Assembly (NCBI GenBank): GCA_964412405.1
Contig: CAYPOB010000021.1
Location: 1 to 15,212, forward strand
From: JAJOKI01 sp964412405
GTDB taxonomy: Archaea; Halobacteriota; UBA148; JAJOKI01
Reading direction: 5' to 3'
Length of the DNA stretch: 15,212 bases
The notes beneath the pieces were generated by a model, which saw only the letters and a list, made by a program, of their open reading frames with translations, was not told the origin of the DNA and made no database searches. The translations under genes were made by a program, and so were the position numbers. Position 1 is the stretch's first letter, and each line of letters starts with the position of its first letter. Positions 1 to 7,563 of the stretch are shown piece by piece.

Positions 1-721
1 GCGTCTTTCCAGTTCCTGGTGGCCCATGCAACAAAACACCCTTGGGCGGTTCTATACCCAATTTCTGGAACAGCTCTGGGTGTTTCATCGGCAACTCGAT
101 CATTTCCCTTACGCGTTGAATTTCGTCCTTTAATCCACCTATGTCCTCATAAGTTATGCCGGTCACTATTGCCGATTCATATCCACTGGCCGGTTTTTCC
201 CGTAGCTCAAGCAGGGTAGTTTCGGTGATGAGGGCGATTCCAGAAGGAGTCGTGTTGACCGCGACCAGTGGTATTACTTGGCCCATAATCATTCGCCCCA
301 TAATGGGCTGCACCATGGAACTCATTATCGGCACGACATCGCCCTGTACAACAGGACGCTTGAGTACTTGGCGCCTGACCATGTCTACGGCATCATCACT
401 AAATCGAATTGGTGCCCCCTCCGGCGGTGCCAGGACCACTTTTTTTGCCTCTTTGACCTCTGCCTTTCTGACCACAACCCGTTCTCCGATTCCAACATCG
501 GCGTTCCGCCGGGTGAATCCGTCAACCCTAATAATTTTTTGTTCCCAGTCCTGTTTATCTGCGCGCCATACTTTCGCAGCAGTAACCGACTTGCCCTTTA
601 TTTCGACGATGTCGCCTGGCGAAAGTTTCAACTCCAACAACGTGGTTGGATCAAGACGCGCAATGCCCCTGGTAAAGTCAACAGGGTATGCATTTGCGAC
701 ATTCAAGTAAAATTCATCCAC
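1..721 (-). CDS. CDC48/VAT-type AAA+ ATPase, N-terminal part (3' end outside window)
   Basis: This is the N-terminal 240 codons of a CDC48/p97/VAT ATPase, the hexameric unfoldase that feeds ubiquitin-like-tagged or damaged proteins to the archaeal proteasome. Residues about 1-95 match the double-psi barrel of the VAT-N domain (LSPGDIVEIKG, then VDGFTRRNADVGIGERV), and about 100-180 match its second subdomain. The D1 ATPase begins near residue 187 with YEDIGGL, and Walker A GPPGTGKT sits at residues 233-240, the last complete codons before the window edge. I chose the GTG start at 721 because GGAGGAG (minus strand, bases 729-735) lies 7 bases upstream; the nearby ATG is out of frame and stops at once. 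It is divergent from larC. Family length is about 730-800 residues, so two thirds of the gene is missing. The call is secure; the truncation is only the window boundary. Confidence 0.96.
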   Translation of the reverse strand, partial: MDEFYLNVANAYPVDFTRGIARLDPTTLLELKLSPGDIVEIKGKSVTAAKVWRADKQDWEQKIIRVDGFTRRNADVGIGERVVVRKAEVKEAKKVVLAPPEGAPIRFSDDAVDMVRRQVLKRPVVQGDVVPIMSSMVQPIMGRMIMGQVIPLVAVNTTPSGIALITETTLLELREKPASGYESAIVTGITYEDIGGLKDEIQRVREMIELPMKHPELFQKLGIEPPKGVLLHGPPGTGKT

Positions 722-803
722 TGGTGTTCTCCTCCAAATATTAATAAGACATCCATAATAATATGATACAATGCAACGCAGTGAGATATAAAATTATGGT
801 GCG
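722..803. promoter_or_regulatory. Divergent intergenic region between cdc48 and larC
   Basis: These 82 AT-rich bases separate two divergent genes and must carry both promoters. On the minus strand a strong Shine-Dalgarno GGAGGAG (729-735) precedes the CDC48 GTG start. Several TATA-like stretches occur (for example around 738-745, 752-764 and 787-795), but none is at a spacing that settles which one drives which gene. No Shine-Dalgarno is obvious in front of larC. Confidence 0.4.
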
Positions 804-2006
804 ATGATGAAGGCAGTTATATTTGACCCCGTTTCTGGTGCCTCTGGTGATATGATTATCGGGAGCTTGATCGATATAGGGGCAAGGAAGGACATAGTAG
901 AAAATGCGATGACATGCATCACCGATTTCGGAGAGGTCGAAGTCGATATCACGAAAACGAATAGGCTAGGCATTGGTGGGATACGGGTAAGCGTGACCAG
1001 CGATGATAGCGGGAATCGAAAATATATAGATATTGTGAGGGCAGTTGAATCGTGTGGGCTTGATGATGCAATAATCAGGGACGCTATCGCAATATATGAT
1101 AAGATCGCTTATGCTGAATCGAAAATACATGGGATACCCCAAAACCGATTGCATTTTCACGAAGTTGGTACTGCTGATGCAATCGCAGATGTAATGGGTG
1201 CGTGTGCAGCATTTCATGACCTCGGTTTTAGGAAGTATGCAATTCAAAGCACCCCAGTATATGTCGGCAGCGGTTTTGTAGACACGAAACATGGGTATCT
1301 GCCAGTACCGACACCTGCGACGTTGGAAATACTTTGCAATTCCAGTTTAATTCTTAGAGGAGGTCCGGTGGAAGAAGAATTATTAACCCCCACCGGTGCG
1401 GCGATACTTGCGCAGTTCGTTCAGAAATGCGACATATTTTTCCCAGAAATTGCCGCCAAAAAAATTGGATATGGAGCTGGATCAAAAGAGCTCGATATGC
1501 CCAATGTGTTGCGCATTGTGGTTGGGGAGATGGATGCGCTTATTCATGACTCGATCGAAGTACTTGAAACAAACGTCGATGATGTCACTGGCGAAATACT
1601 GGGCAACCTGCTCGAGGAGTTGATGAAGTTGGGTGCGAAGGACGTCGCCATCATACCTGCCACGATGAAAAAAGGACGGAGTGGACATATAATACAGATA
1701 ATCGCAAAATCCGCGGATGTGGGCGTGCTGGCAAGAAAGGTCATCGAGGAAACCGGCTCACTCGGCGTGCGAGTAATACCTACGAGACACAGGCTGATCG
1801 CCAAGAGAAAAATGGCATCGGTTGCGATCGAGGTTGCCGGGAAAAAACATAAAGCTGGCGTCAAAATAGCAACAGATAGCAATGGAAAATTGATGAACAT
1901 TTCTGCCGAGTTCGATGATTGCAAAAGAATAGCCAACGAAAACGGCATACCTTTAAAAGAGGTAATCAGGAAAGTGGAGGAGGTTGCTTGGAGTCGATTT
2001 AAATGA
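804..2006 (+). CDS. larC: Nickel-pincer cofactor biosynthesis protein LarC (DUF111 / UPF0272 family)
   Basis: This 400-residue protein is a full-length, unsplit LarC homologue. In the characterised system LarC is a CTP-dependent cyclometallase that inserts nickel into the pyridinium-dithioacid mononucleotide made by LarB and LarE, giving the nickel-pincer cofactor of lactate racemase-like (LarA) enzymes. Family hallmarks are FDPVSGASGDM at residues 7-17, LHFHEVGTADAIADVMG from residue 116, NVDDVTGEILG near residue 256, and MKKGRSGHII near 288, which are the metal and nucleotide-binding segments. In Lactobacillus the family is made from two frames (LarC1/LarC2) by frameshifting; here it is one continuous frame. 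A second ATG directly follows the first, so the start may be 807. No larA, larB or larE is in the window, so the client enzyme is unknown. Its TGA stop overlaps the ATG of a decayed small gene (ATGA). Confidence 0.9.
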   Translation: MMKAVIFDPVSGASGDMIIGSLIDIGARKDIVENAMTCITDFGEVEVDITKTNRLGIGGIRVSVTSDDSGNRKYIDIVRAVESCGLDDAIIRDAIAIYDKIAYAESKIHGIPQNRLHFHEVGTADAIADVMGACAAFHDLGFRKYAIQSTPVYVGSGFVDTKHGYLPVPTPATLEILCNSSLILRGGPVEEELLTPTGAAILAQFVQKCDIFFPEIAAKKIGYGAGSKELDMPNVLRIVVGEMDALIHDSIEVLETNVDDVTGEILGNLLEELMKLGAKDVAIIPATMKKGRSGHIIQIIAKSADVGVLARKVIEETGSLGVRVIPTRHRLIAKRKMASVAIEVAGKKHKAGVKIATDSNGKLMNISAEFDDCKRIANENGIPLKEVIRKVEEVAWSRFK

Positions 2007-2217
2007 TAAGAAAGAAAATTGGAATCACCATCTCGATAGTTGGCATATTAATCATAACCATATCTACGGCAAAAGCACATATAAAACATCCCCTCACCCG
2101 CCATCGAGTGGACATTATCATTATTTCTGAGTAGATGGACGGGCTCTCTTCTACATCGAAATACCGCCAGCCCTTCAAGAAAGGACCTATGATATTATCA
2201 TAGCAATAAAAGGTTAA
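2003..2217 (+). pseudogene. Decayed small secreted-protein gene downstream of larC
   Basis: An ATG at 2003 overlaps the larC stop (ATGA) and opens a 43-codon frame ending in TAG at 2132. Its first 25 residues are a clear signal peptide or TM anchor (MIRKKIGITISIVGILIITI, then STAKA), but the rest of this frame looks random. In the next frame, bases about 2074-2217 read as a plausible protein: PPSSGHYHYF, then a single TGA at 2128-2130, then VDGRALFYIEIPPALQERTY and DIIIAIKG, ending in TAA at 2215-2217. The simplest reading is one ORF of about 70 residues broken by a frameshift near an A-run (about 2075-2085) and a nonsense change, TGA perhaps from TGG. The 3' end overlaps the convergent RNase H-like gene by 4 bases. 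Alternatively the 43-residue frame is a real short membrane peptide, or the frameshift is an assembly error. I do not recognise a family. Confidence 0.5.
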
Positions 2218-3014
2218 GATGTGTCAACAGGTGGTCTCCCATTTGCAGCATGGCATAGTATCGCTTCCTCAAGTGCCAATTCGCCTCTGGCAACCTGGCG
2301 GGCTAATTTCCTTGGAATGGTCGTCTGACCATTTGATCGTTCTCGACTCTGCTCTTGTATAACCCTGATTTCTCCTTTTGATGGCTCGATTTGCTGTCTA
2401 CTGACTGGAATTCCCTCGAGGCTGGCTATGTTGATGGCTGCCACCACGTCGGAAATCATTTGCCCCCTTACTCCCCTCCCAAGGTGGGGCGTGGTAAAAC
2501 TTTCGTCAACTAACTCCACACGTATTCCTAAATCAAGTAGCATATTTATGATTTGTGACCTGGCAAGCCGAGCACCATGTCCAATCCGAATCACGACATT
2601 TTGAATGGATTGTTCTCCCAAGACGTGCTGTACGACCGCACCAACTCTACTGATAGATACCTGATGCACAGATATGACCATTTCATCTGCAACGACCGCA
2701 ATTCCGGGATATTTGCCAGGGTCAATGCCGATTATGACCTTATCGTACTTGCGGACGCCGCCAAGCAAACGCTGGGCTTCGTCCACGGCGGTGCGCACTC
2801 TTTTAGCGACCACTATCCTATCGGAATCAAAATTAATTCGATCAAATTCGGCTTCCGTTGTAATTACTACGCCGACGTTAATGGGTATCGCATCTTTTAA
2901 TGAAAGTGCTACGAAGCATAAATTCCGTGCCCTCAGCTCCTCCACCAAGGGCCTATAGACCGAAAAATCCTCAGTTATTGCGGCGATATGTTTATGCCTC
3001 AAAACCCCCCACAT
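2214..3014 (-). CDS. RuvC/YqgF-like RNase H-fold protein, archaeal, uncharacterised
   Basis: This 266-residue protein has two parts. Residues 1-90 form an alpha/beta N-terminal segment (AAITEDFSVYRPLVEELRAR, then VGVVITTEAEF), like a Rossmann-type half-domain. Residues 91-205 look like an RNase H fold of the RuvC/YqgF kind: IIGIDPGKYPGIAVV with Asp98, then VELVDESFTT with Asp170 and Glu171 (compare DER-TT in YqgF), then SDVVAAINIA with Asp189. These acidic positions are where RuvC-type nucleases hold metal. The C-terminus carries a basic stretch and a helical ARQVARGELALEEAI segment. The fold call rests on motif spacing only, and nuclease activity is inference. It lies head-to-head with radB over 26 bases, hinting at a DNA-repair role. 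ATG 3014 has no Shine-Dalgarno but a TATA-like box about 22 bases upstream, so a leaderless transcript is likely. Confidence 0.65.
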   Translation of the reverse strand: MWGVLRHKHIAAITEDFSVYRPLVEELRARNLCFVALSLKDAIPINVGVVITTEAEFDRINFDSDRIVVAKRVRTAVDEAQRLLGGVRKYDKVIIGIDPGKYPGIAVVADEMVISVHQVSISRVGAVVQHVLGEQSIQNVVIRIGHGARLARSQIINMLLDLGIRVELVDESFTTPHLGRGVRGQMISDVVAAINIASLEGIPVSRQQIEPSKGEIRVIQEQSRERSNGQTTIPRKLARQVARGELALEEAILCHAANGRPPVDTS

Positions 3015-3040
3015 CTAAAATGTGTGTTAGAAATATTTAA
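3015..3040. promoter_or_regulatory. Shared divergent promoter of the RNase H-like gene and radB
   Basis: Only 26 bases separate the two divergent starts, and they contain the near-palindromic box AAATATTTAA (3031-3040). Its centre is about 22 bases from the minus-strand ATG (3014), right for a leaderless archaeal transcript. On the plus strand it is too close to ATG 3041 but about 23 bases from GTG 3059, which may therefore be the true radB start. One box could serve both directions. Confidence 0.45.
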
Positions 3041-3766
3041 ATGTTGCCTATGGTGGATGTGAAAACAATTAAAATTAAAAAATATACCAGTGGATGCGGA
3101 AGACTTGACGAATTGTTGGGAGGGGGTTTTGAGTCCGGGACCGTGACCCAGTTATTTGGAGAGGCGGGCAGTGGCAAGACCAATATTTGTCTCCAGTTGG
3201 CGATCGAGACCGTGAAGGGCGGAAAAAAGGTCATATTTATCGATAGCGAGGGGTTCTCAGCCGAGCGATTTAAGCAGATAGCAGGGGATGATGCGAAGAA
3301 GCTTGCAGAAGACATCATAATCTATGAACCGATGGACTTTGAACAGCAGTATACATCCATTAAGGATCTGAAAAAGGTGTTAAAGGAAAATATAGGGATG
3401 ATAATACTCGACTCTGCTACAATGTTTTATCGGTCCGAATTTGTCTCAGAATCACAGATTTCACGATATGATGATGAACAGATTGCCTTGAGGAGGGGGT
3501 TGGCGAGCCAGGTGGCACACCTATTAGTACTTGCCAGAAAATATGATGTGGCGTCCATCATCACAAACCAAGTATACACCAATATAGACAATAACCAATT
3601 CCGTCCCCTCGGCGGGAATATGATAGAACATCTCTCCAAAAATATCATTCAATTAGAAAAAATAAAGAACGGGAGGAGGAGGGCGAGCATACGAAAACAT
3701 AGGTCCCGACCAGAGGGGATTTCGTGTGAATTTGTGCTAACCCAGGATGGCGTGAAGGATATATAA
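3041..3766 (+). CDS. radB: DNA repair and recombination protein RadB
   Basis: RadB is the euryarchaeal RecA/Rad51-family paralogue, thought to act as a recombination mediator or Holliday-junction-associated factor beside RadA; it binds ATP and DNA and lacks the N-terminal DNA-binding domain of RadA. The 241 residues match this: SGCGRLDELLGGGFESGTVT, Walker A GEAGSGKT at residues 40-47, Walker B around IGMIILDSAT (about 118-126), the ITNQVYTN segment of loop 2, and the C-terminal KHRSRPEG signature. Typical length is 220-235 residues. The ATG at 3041 adds a short lysine-rich leader; GTG 3059 (235 residues) fits both the family N-terminus and the promoter spacing better, so the start is uncertain. 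The gene ends 4 bases from the convergent dapF stop. Confidence 0.93.
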   Translation: MLPMVDVKTIKIKKYTSGCGRLDELLGGGFESGTVTQLFGEAGSGKTNICLQLAIETVKGGKKVIFIDSEGFSAERFKQIAGDDAKKLAEDIIIYEPMDFEQQYTSIKDLKKVLKENIGMIILDSATMFYRSEFVSESQISRYDDEQIALRRGLASQVAHLLVLARKYDVASIITNQVYTNIDNNQFRPLGGNMIEHLSKNIIQLEKIKNGRRRASIRKHRSRPEGISCEFVLTQDGVKDI

Positions 3767-3770
3767 ATCG

Positions 3771-4646
3771 TCAAAACGTATATCTGATTATTCCTTCGTA
3801 AACGGTTTCTGCTTTTCCCCCCATGAACGCGCGACCGTCTTCCAACGATATGCACAGTTCGCCTCCTTTGGCCTTGACCGTTACATCGTCGCCAACCATC
3901 CCAAGTTTATTCGCAACGACGGCAGATGCGACGGCTCCAGTGCCGCAGCTAAGCGTTTCAGCTTCAATGCCTCTCTCATAGGTTCGTATCTTGATGCTGC
4001 CCCCTTCTACTTTGACAAAATTTACGTTTGTCCCATTTGGAAATATTGGATTATGCCGAATTTTTGGCGCAATCTCCATTATCGGAAGAGATTCAATATC
4101 ACACGGAAAATCGGAGATTTTCCCATCCAACCCTTTCTTTAGGAGACTTCCTTTAGGAGACTCCTTTCGGAATAGCTCGGGCACAAAGATGACTGCGTGC
4201 GGCACTCCCGTATTCACTGCAGATACCTTCATACCCATGATATCTTTTTCCAGAAATTCGAACCTGGGCTCCCCCATGTCCACTTTAGCCCATATTTGAT
4301 TCTCCGAGCCCTCCCTTATTTTAATCGTCATATCTCCAGCAACTGTCTCGACCGTAACGGTTCCCAGCCCAATATAGCCAGCGTCGATTGCATATTTTAC
4401 GAGGCACCTAATGCCATTGCCACACATCTCTGCCTCCGAACCATCTGGATTGAAAATCCGCATTTTGAGATTTGCGTGTCTTGATACCAAAAGGAACAAA
4501 ACGCCATCTGCACCTATTCCAAATTGCCGATCGCAAAATCGCCCGGCAAAATCGCCCTTTTTATCATCTGGTATAACTTCCCTGTCATATTCATCTAACA
4601 GGATGAAGTCGTTGCCGTTTCCATGCAATTTGGTGAACATTATCAT
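3771..4646 (-). CDS. dapF: Diaminopimelate epimerase
   Basis: DapF interconverts LL- and meso-diaminopimelate without a cofactor, using two active-site cysteines as acid and base. Both are present: Cys75 in NPDGSEAEMCGNGIRC and Cys234 in ETLSCGTGAVASA. The N-terminal FTKLHGNGNDFILLDEYD and the NGTNVNFV segment are also family hallmarks. At 291 residues it is slightly longer than usual (about 275) because of extra sequence around residues 161-190, between ELFR and IRHNP; this insert is partly encoded by a 14-base tandem repeat. It is the last gene of the dapL-lysA-dapF operon and starts 9 bases after the lysA stop. The start could be ATG 4646 or the in-frame ATG 6 bases later. Meso-DAP made here is decarboxylated by the LysA encoded just upstream. 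Confidence 0.96.
   Translation of the reverse strand: MIMFTKLHGNGNDFILLDEYDREVIPDDKKGDFAGRFCDRQFGIGADGVLFLLVSRHANLKMRIFNPDGSEAEMCGNGIRCLVKYAIDAGYIGLGTVTVETVAGDMTIKIREGSENQIWAKVDMGEPRFEFLEKDIMGMKVSAVNTGVPHAVIFVPELFRKESPKGSLLKKGLDGKISDFPCDIESLPIMEIAPKIRHNPIFPNGTNVNFVKVEGGSIKIRTYERGIEAETLSCGTGAVASAVVANKLGMVGDDVTVKAKGGELCISLEDGRAFMGGKAETVYEGIIRYTF
4135..4162. repeat. Tandem 14-base duplication inside dapF
   Basis: Two adjacent 14-base units, TTCTTTAGGAGACT (4135-4148) and TCCTTTAGGAGACT (4149-4162), differ at one base. They lie in the loop insertion of DapF (residues about 162-171). The unit is not a multiple of three, so the copies encode different peptides, and a simple gain or loss of one unit would break the frame. 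Confidence 0.75.
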
Positions 4647-4655
4647 GAATACAAC

Positions 4656-5936
4656 TCACGAAAATCTTGGCGGGATAATCTGATTTGCCAGCAGATCATC
4701 ATATGACTCACGCTTTCGGATGATGTCAACTTTTCCATTGTGCACGAGCAGTTCTGCGCACCTCAGCCGCCCATTATATTGTGAACTCATCGAGAACCCA
4801 TATGCGCCCGTGTCGAGGATTGCGATGATATCATTCTTCACGGTTTTTGGTAGAGTGCGACCCTTCGCGATAATATCGCCGGATTCACAAATCGGTCCCA
4901 CTACCGTGTATTTTTCTGATGGCTCCTGGTCTGCCTTGTTTGCGACCATGACCTCATGATGTGCGTCGTACATCGTGGGCCTGAGGAGGAGGTTGAAACC
5001 TGCATCGACGCCGACAAAGGTCTTGTACGCCCGCTTGACCGCATTTACTCTGGTCAAAAGAATCGTGGAATCACCAACGACATATCTCCCTGGCTCGAGT
5101 ATCAGCTTTGGGCTGATGCCCAGAGATGTTGTACGCTCATCGAAAATTGGCAGGATTGCGTCTGCAAGATCTGACGGCGATGGTGCTACGTCGTCTTCCC
5201 TATATGGAACCCCAAGTCCGCCCCCCATATCGACGAACTCAAGTTCGATGCCGAGTTTTATCACCTGCTCAACCAGCTCGAGCATCCTCTGCATGGCATC
5301 TACAAAGGGCTTGACATCGAGAATCTGCGAACCTATATGGCAATGGATGCCTATCGGCTTTATGCCATCAAGTGAGATAGCCCCCTTATACGCAGATACA
5401 ACTGCCGCATGAGGAATGCCAAACTTGGATTTTTTAAGCCCTGTACTGATCTTTGGATGCGTAACTGGCGATACATCTGGATTGACCCTGAATGCAATCT
5501 CGACTTCGGTGCCATGTCGACTTGTGATCTTCGAGAGGGTTTTCAATTCATCTAACGAGTCGACAGATATCCTCACCCCTTTTTTCACTGCTATTTCCAG
5601 TTCGGCATCCGTTTTGGAATTTCCATTGAACAAGATTTTTTGTGGAGGGATTCCCGCCCTGAGAGCGCAGTATAATTCCCCATCTGAAAAGACGTCTGCT
5701 CCGGCTCCTTCTTGCGCCAGTATTTTTAGCACAGTTAAATTATAGTTCGCCTTCGCCGCATAATATATATCAGCATCTGGAAAAGCACTATAAAATCGCT
5801 GATAATTCGCCCTGATACGAGATTCGTCCATCACGTAAAGTGGCGTGCCGAATTTTCCAGCTAAGGCAACAACGTCAACGCCACCTATGATAAGATGCCC
5901 ATTCTCAACATCCAAATGCGGCCTGTGTTGAAACAT
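4656..5936 (-). CDS. lysA: Diaminopimelate decarboxylase
   Basis: LysA is the PLP enzyme that decarboxylates meso-diaminopimelate to L-lysine. It is a fold-III (alanine-racemase-like barrel) protein with a C-terminal beta domain. The Schiff-base lysine is Lys62 in YYAAKANYN. HIGSQ, the glycine-rich VDMGGGLG loop that holds PLP phosphate, EPGRYVVG, the CESGD motif whose cysteine reaches the partner active site in the dimer, and GAYGFSMSSQYN all follow in order. I chose ATG 5936 (426 residues): it lies 4 bases after the dapL stop with GGAG about 10 bases upstream, whereas the 5969 start would overlap dapL by 29 bases and adds a non-conserved leader. It is the middle gene of the dapL-lysA-dapF operon. 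Confidence 0.96.
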   Translation of the reverse strand: MFQHRPHLDVENGHLIIGGVDVVALAGKFGTPLYVMDESRIRANYQRFYSAFPDADIYYAAKANYNLTVLKILAQEGAGADVFSDGELYCALRAGIPPQKILFNGNSKTDAELEIAVKKGVRISVDSLDELKTLSKITSRHGTEVEIAFRVNPDVSPVTHPKISTGLKKSKFGIPHAAVVSAYKGAISLDGIKPIGIHCHIGSQILDVKPFVDAMQRMLELVEQVIKLGIELEFVDMGGGLGVPYREDDVAPSPSDLADAILPIFDERTTSLGISPKLILEPGRYVVGDSTILLTRVNAVKRAYKTFVGVDAGFNLLLRPTMYDAHHEVMVANKADQEPSEKYTVVGPICESGDIIAKGRTLPKTVKNDIIAILDTGAYGFSMSSQYNGRLRCAELLVHNGKVDIIRKRESYDDLLANQIIPPRFS

Positions 5937-5940
5937 GTCT

Positions 5941-7098
5941 TTATATCTCCAGCATTCTAATCCGCTCAACCGCTTCCTTGATTCTCTCTACTGGTTTTGT
6001 CAGCGCAAAGCGTATATACCCCTCACCATAATCACCAAAACCCGTGCCGGGCGTCGCCACTATGCCCGCCCGCTCCAACAACAATTTTGAGAACTCTAAC
6101 GAATTGAATCCGGAGGGGACTGGTGCCCAGACATAAAACGTTGCCTTCGGCGGTGTTACTGATATCCCCAATTCATTGAGCCCTGCAATTAGAACATCCC
6201 GCCTCTCCTTATATATTTTTCTCATGTACTGGACACAACCCTGAGGACCCGTCATCGCAATGATTCCCGCCATTTGTACCGCCATGAACGCACCCGAATC
6301 TACGTTGGTCTTTACCTCTCCAAGGCCTTTGAGGACGTCCGCATTGCCGACCGCGAAGCCGATGCGCCACCCTGTCATATTGTACGTCTTGGACAGTGAG
6401 TGGAACTCAATTCCAATATCCATGGCACCTTCCACCTCCAAAAGGGACGGTGTCCGAAACCCATCATATGTCATCTCCGAATATGCATTGTCATGGCAGA
6501 CGATTATGTCGTTGTCGGTCGCAAAATCGACGACTTCTTTGAAGAATTTCATGTCAGCAACCGCAGATGTCGGATTGTTCGGGTAGTTAATGAACATGAG
6601 CTTGGATTTCTTCGTAGTCGTTGAGTCGATGGAATCCAAATCGGGCTTGAAATCGTTTTCAGACAGCAGAGGCATGATGTGTGGAGTGCCGTCTGCGAGC
6701 ATTGTCCCGATTTTGTATACGGGATAGGCTGGGTCAGGCACCAATGCCACATCGCCGTGATTTATGAATGCCAGGGGAGTGTGCGCAATGCCCTCTTTTG
6801 ATCCGATGAGGGCAAGCACCTCCTTCTCTGGGTCCAATTCAATGCCAAACGTCCTTTTATACCATTGGGACACTGCCTCTCTGAAGGAGGGCATGCCGAC
6901 ATAAGAGGGATACTGATGAGTAGATGGATCCTGAACGGCATCACAGAGCGCCTTGATGATGTGCTCTGGCGTAGGATGATCTGGGTCGCCCACTCCCAAA
7001 TCGATGACGTCCACGCCCTGTTCGATCTTCTCTGACTTCAATTTGTCAATGGTCGCAAAGAGATATGGCGGCAATGTGTTTATTCTATCGGCGTACAT
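5941..7098 (-). CDS. dapL: LL-diaminopimelate aminotransferase (DapL, archaeal DapL2-like)
   Basis: DapL makes LL-diaminopimelate from tetrahydrodipicolinate and glutamate in one step, replacing the succinylase or acetylase branches. It is a fold-I class I/II aminotransferase. From ATG 7098 (385 residues) one sees LGVGDPDHPTP (33 on), NYPNNPT (171-177) whose Asn contacts PLP, HDNAYSEM with Asp203 and Tyr206, and SLSKTYNMTGWRIG with the Schiff-base Lys237. A frame open from 7152 would add 18 residues unlike the family, and a TATA-like box at 7125-7134 overlaps that extension, so 7098 is preferred as a nearly leaderless start. The placement with lysA and dapF supports DAP rather than a general aminotransferase role. 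Aspartate- or LL-DAP-type relatives are hard to separate by eye; the context decides. No dapA or dapB is visible. Confidence 0.9.
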   Translation of the reverse strand: MYADRINTLPPYLFATIDKLKSEKIEQGVDVIDLGVGDPDHPTPEHIIKALCDAVQDPSTHQYPSYVGMPSFREAVSQWYKRTFGIELDPEKEVLALIGSKEGIAHTPLAFINHGDVALVPDPAYPVYKIGTMLADGTPHIMPLLSENDFKPDLDSIDSTTTKKSKLMFINYPNNPTSAVADMKFFKEVVDFATDNDIIVCHDNAYSEMTYDGFRTPSLLEVEGAMDIGIEFHSLSKTYNMTGWRIGFAVGNADVLKGLGEVKTNVDSGAFMAVQMAGIIAMTGPQGCVQYMRKIYKERRDVLIAGLNELGISVTPPKATFYVWAPVPSGFNSLEFSKLLLERAGIVATPGTGFGDYGEGYIRFALTKPVERIKEAVERIRMLEI

Positions 7099-7124
7099 CT
7101 TTATTATTCTCTTATGCGTGCGGG

Positions 7125-7134
7125 ATAAATAATA
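7125..7134 (-). promoter_or_regulatory. TATA-like box of the dapL-lysA-dapF operon
   Basis: The minus strand reads TATTATTTAT here, centred about 31 bases before ATG 7098. No Shine-Dalgarno precedes that ATG, which fits an archaeal leaderless or short-leader transcript for the lysine operon. Confidence 0.45.
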
Positions 7135-7155
7135 CTTTTGCCATAAACTCATAGC

Positions 7156-7563
7156 TCATATATCATTATCCCAAAATATAGTTGTGGCTAACAATGTATG
7201 CCCTGAAGAAATACCATAAAGACGCGTGCCACCTTTAAGTGTAAGAATTGCGCTCTCAACGTCTACGTTCTCTGGTATACGTACGCTATCTACTGGGGCT
7301 ATTGGAACTCCTTGAAACTTCACCGTAAAAGCACCATCTTTTTATAACTTCTCGATGTCAACGGTCTGGCTTGTGGCATTGCCGCTGATGAGGATGGATA
7401 CGATATATCTCATCTTTCCTTCTGGAACAGCTTCAAATAAAGGTGTTCTATTGGTATGGATTTCCACAGCCTCGGTTTGGAGTCTTTCTAAAATTTGTTC
7501 TCGTGCTAGTATTGTTCTTATTTTACGCCCCCATATATCTACTATATCTACTTCCTTAATGTT
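7156..7563 (-). pseudogene. Remnant of an unrecognised protein gene with one internal stop
   Basis: Between dapL and the DUF5667 gene, the minus strand has a frame open from 7563 to the TGA at 7156-7158, interrupted only by a TAA at 7342-7344. Both sides read like real protein. Before the stop (73 codons) comes a helical part (RKIRTILAREQILERLQTEA), then FEAVPEGKMRYIVSILISGN. After it (61 codons plus the final stop) comes a beta-rich part (DGAFTVKFQGVPIAPVDSV, then TLKGGTRLYGISSGHTLLAT). A GAA-to-TAA change would explain the break. The 5' end is also lost: an in-frame TGA lies at 7564-7566 and no good start follows before an internal GTG or ATG. I do not recognise the family. It could instead be two short genes, but no start with a Shine-Dalgarno supports that. 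Confidence 0.5.

Noticed and set aside
156..766. Two overlapping plus-strand frames at the left end
   Set aside because: Both lie opposite the CDC48 N-domain, which has unmistakable family motifs and a Shine-Dalgarno.
2128..2134. Recoding of TGA as selenocysteine or TAG as pyrrolysine in the small frame after larC
   Set aside because: The TAG frame continues into non-protein-like sequence. The TGA case would still need a frameshift to reach a start, and no selenocysteine-type hairpin was seen. Decay explains both.
7342..7344. Readthrough of the internal stop in the remnant upstream of dapL
   Set aside because: The codon is TAA, which has no known recoding in archaea, and the 5' end of the frame is missing as well.
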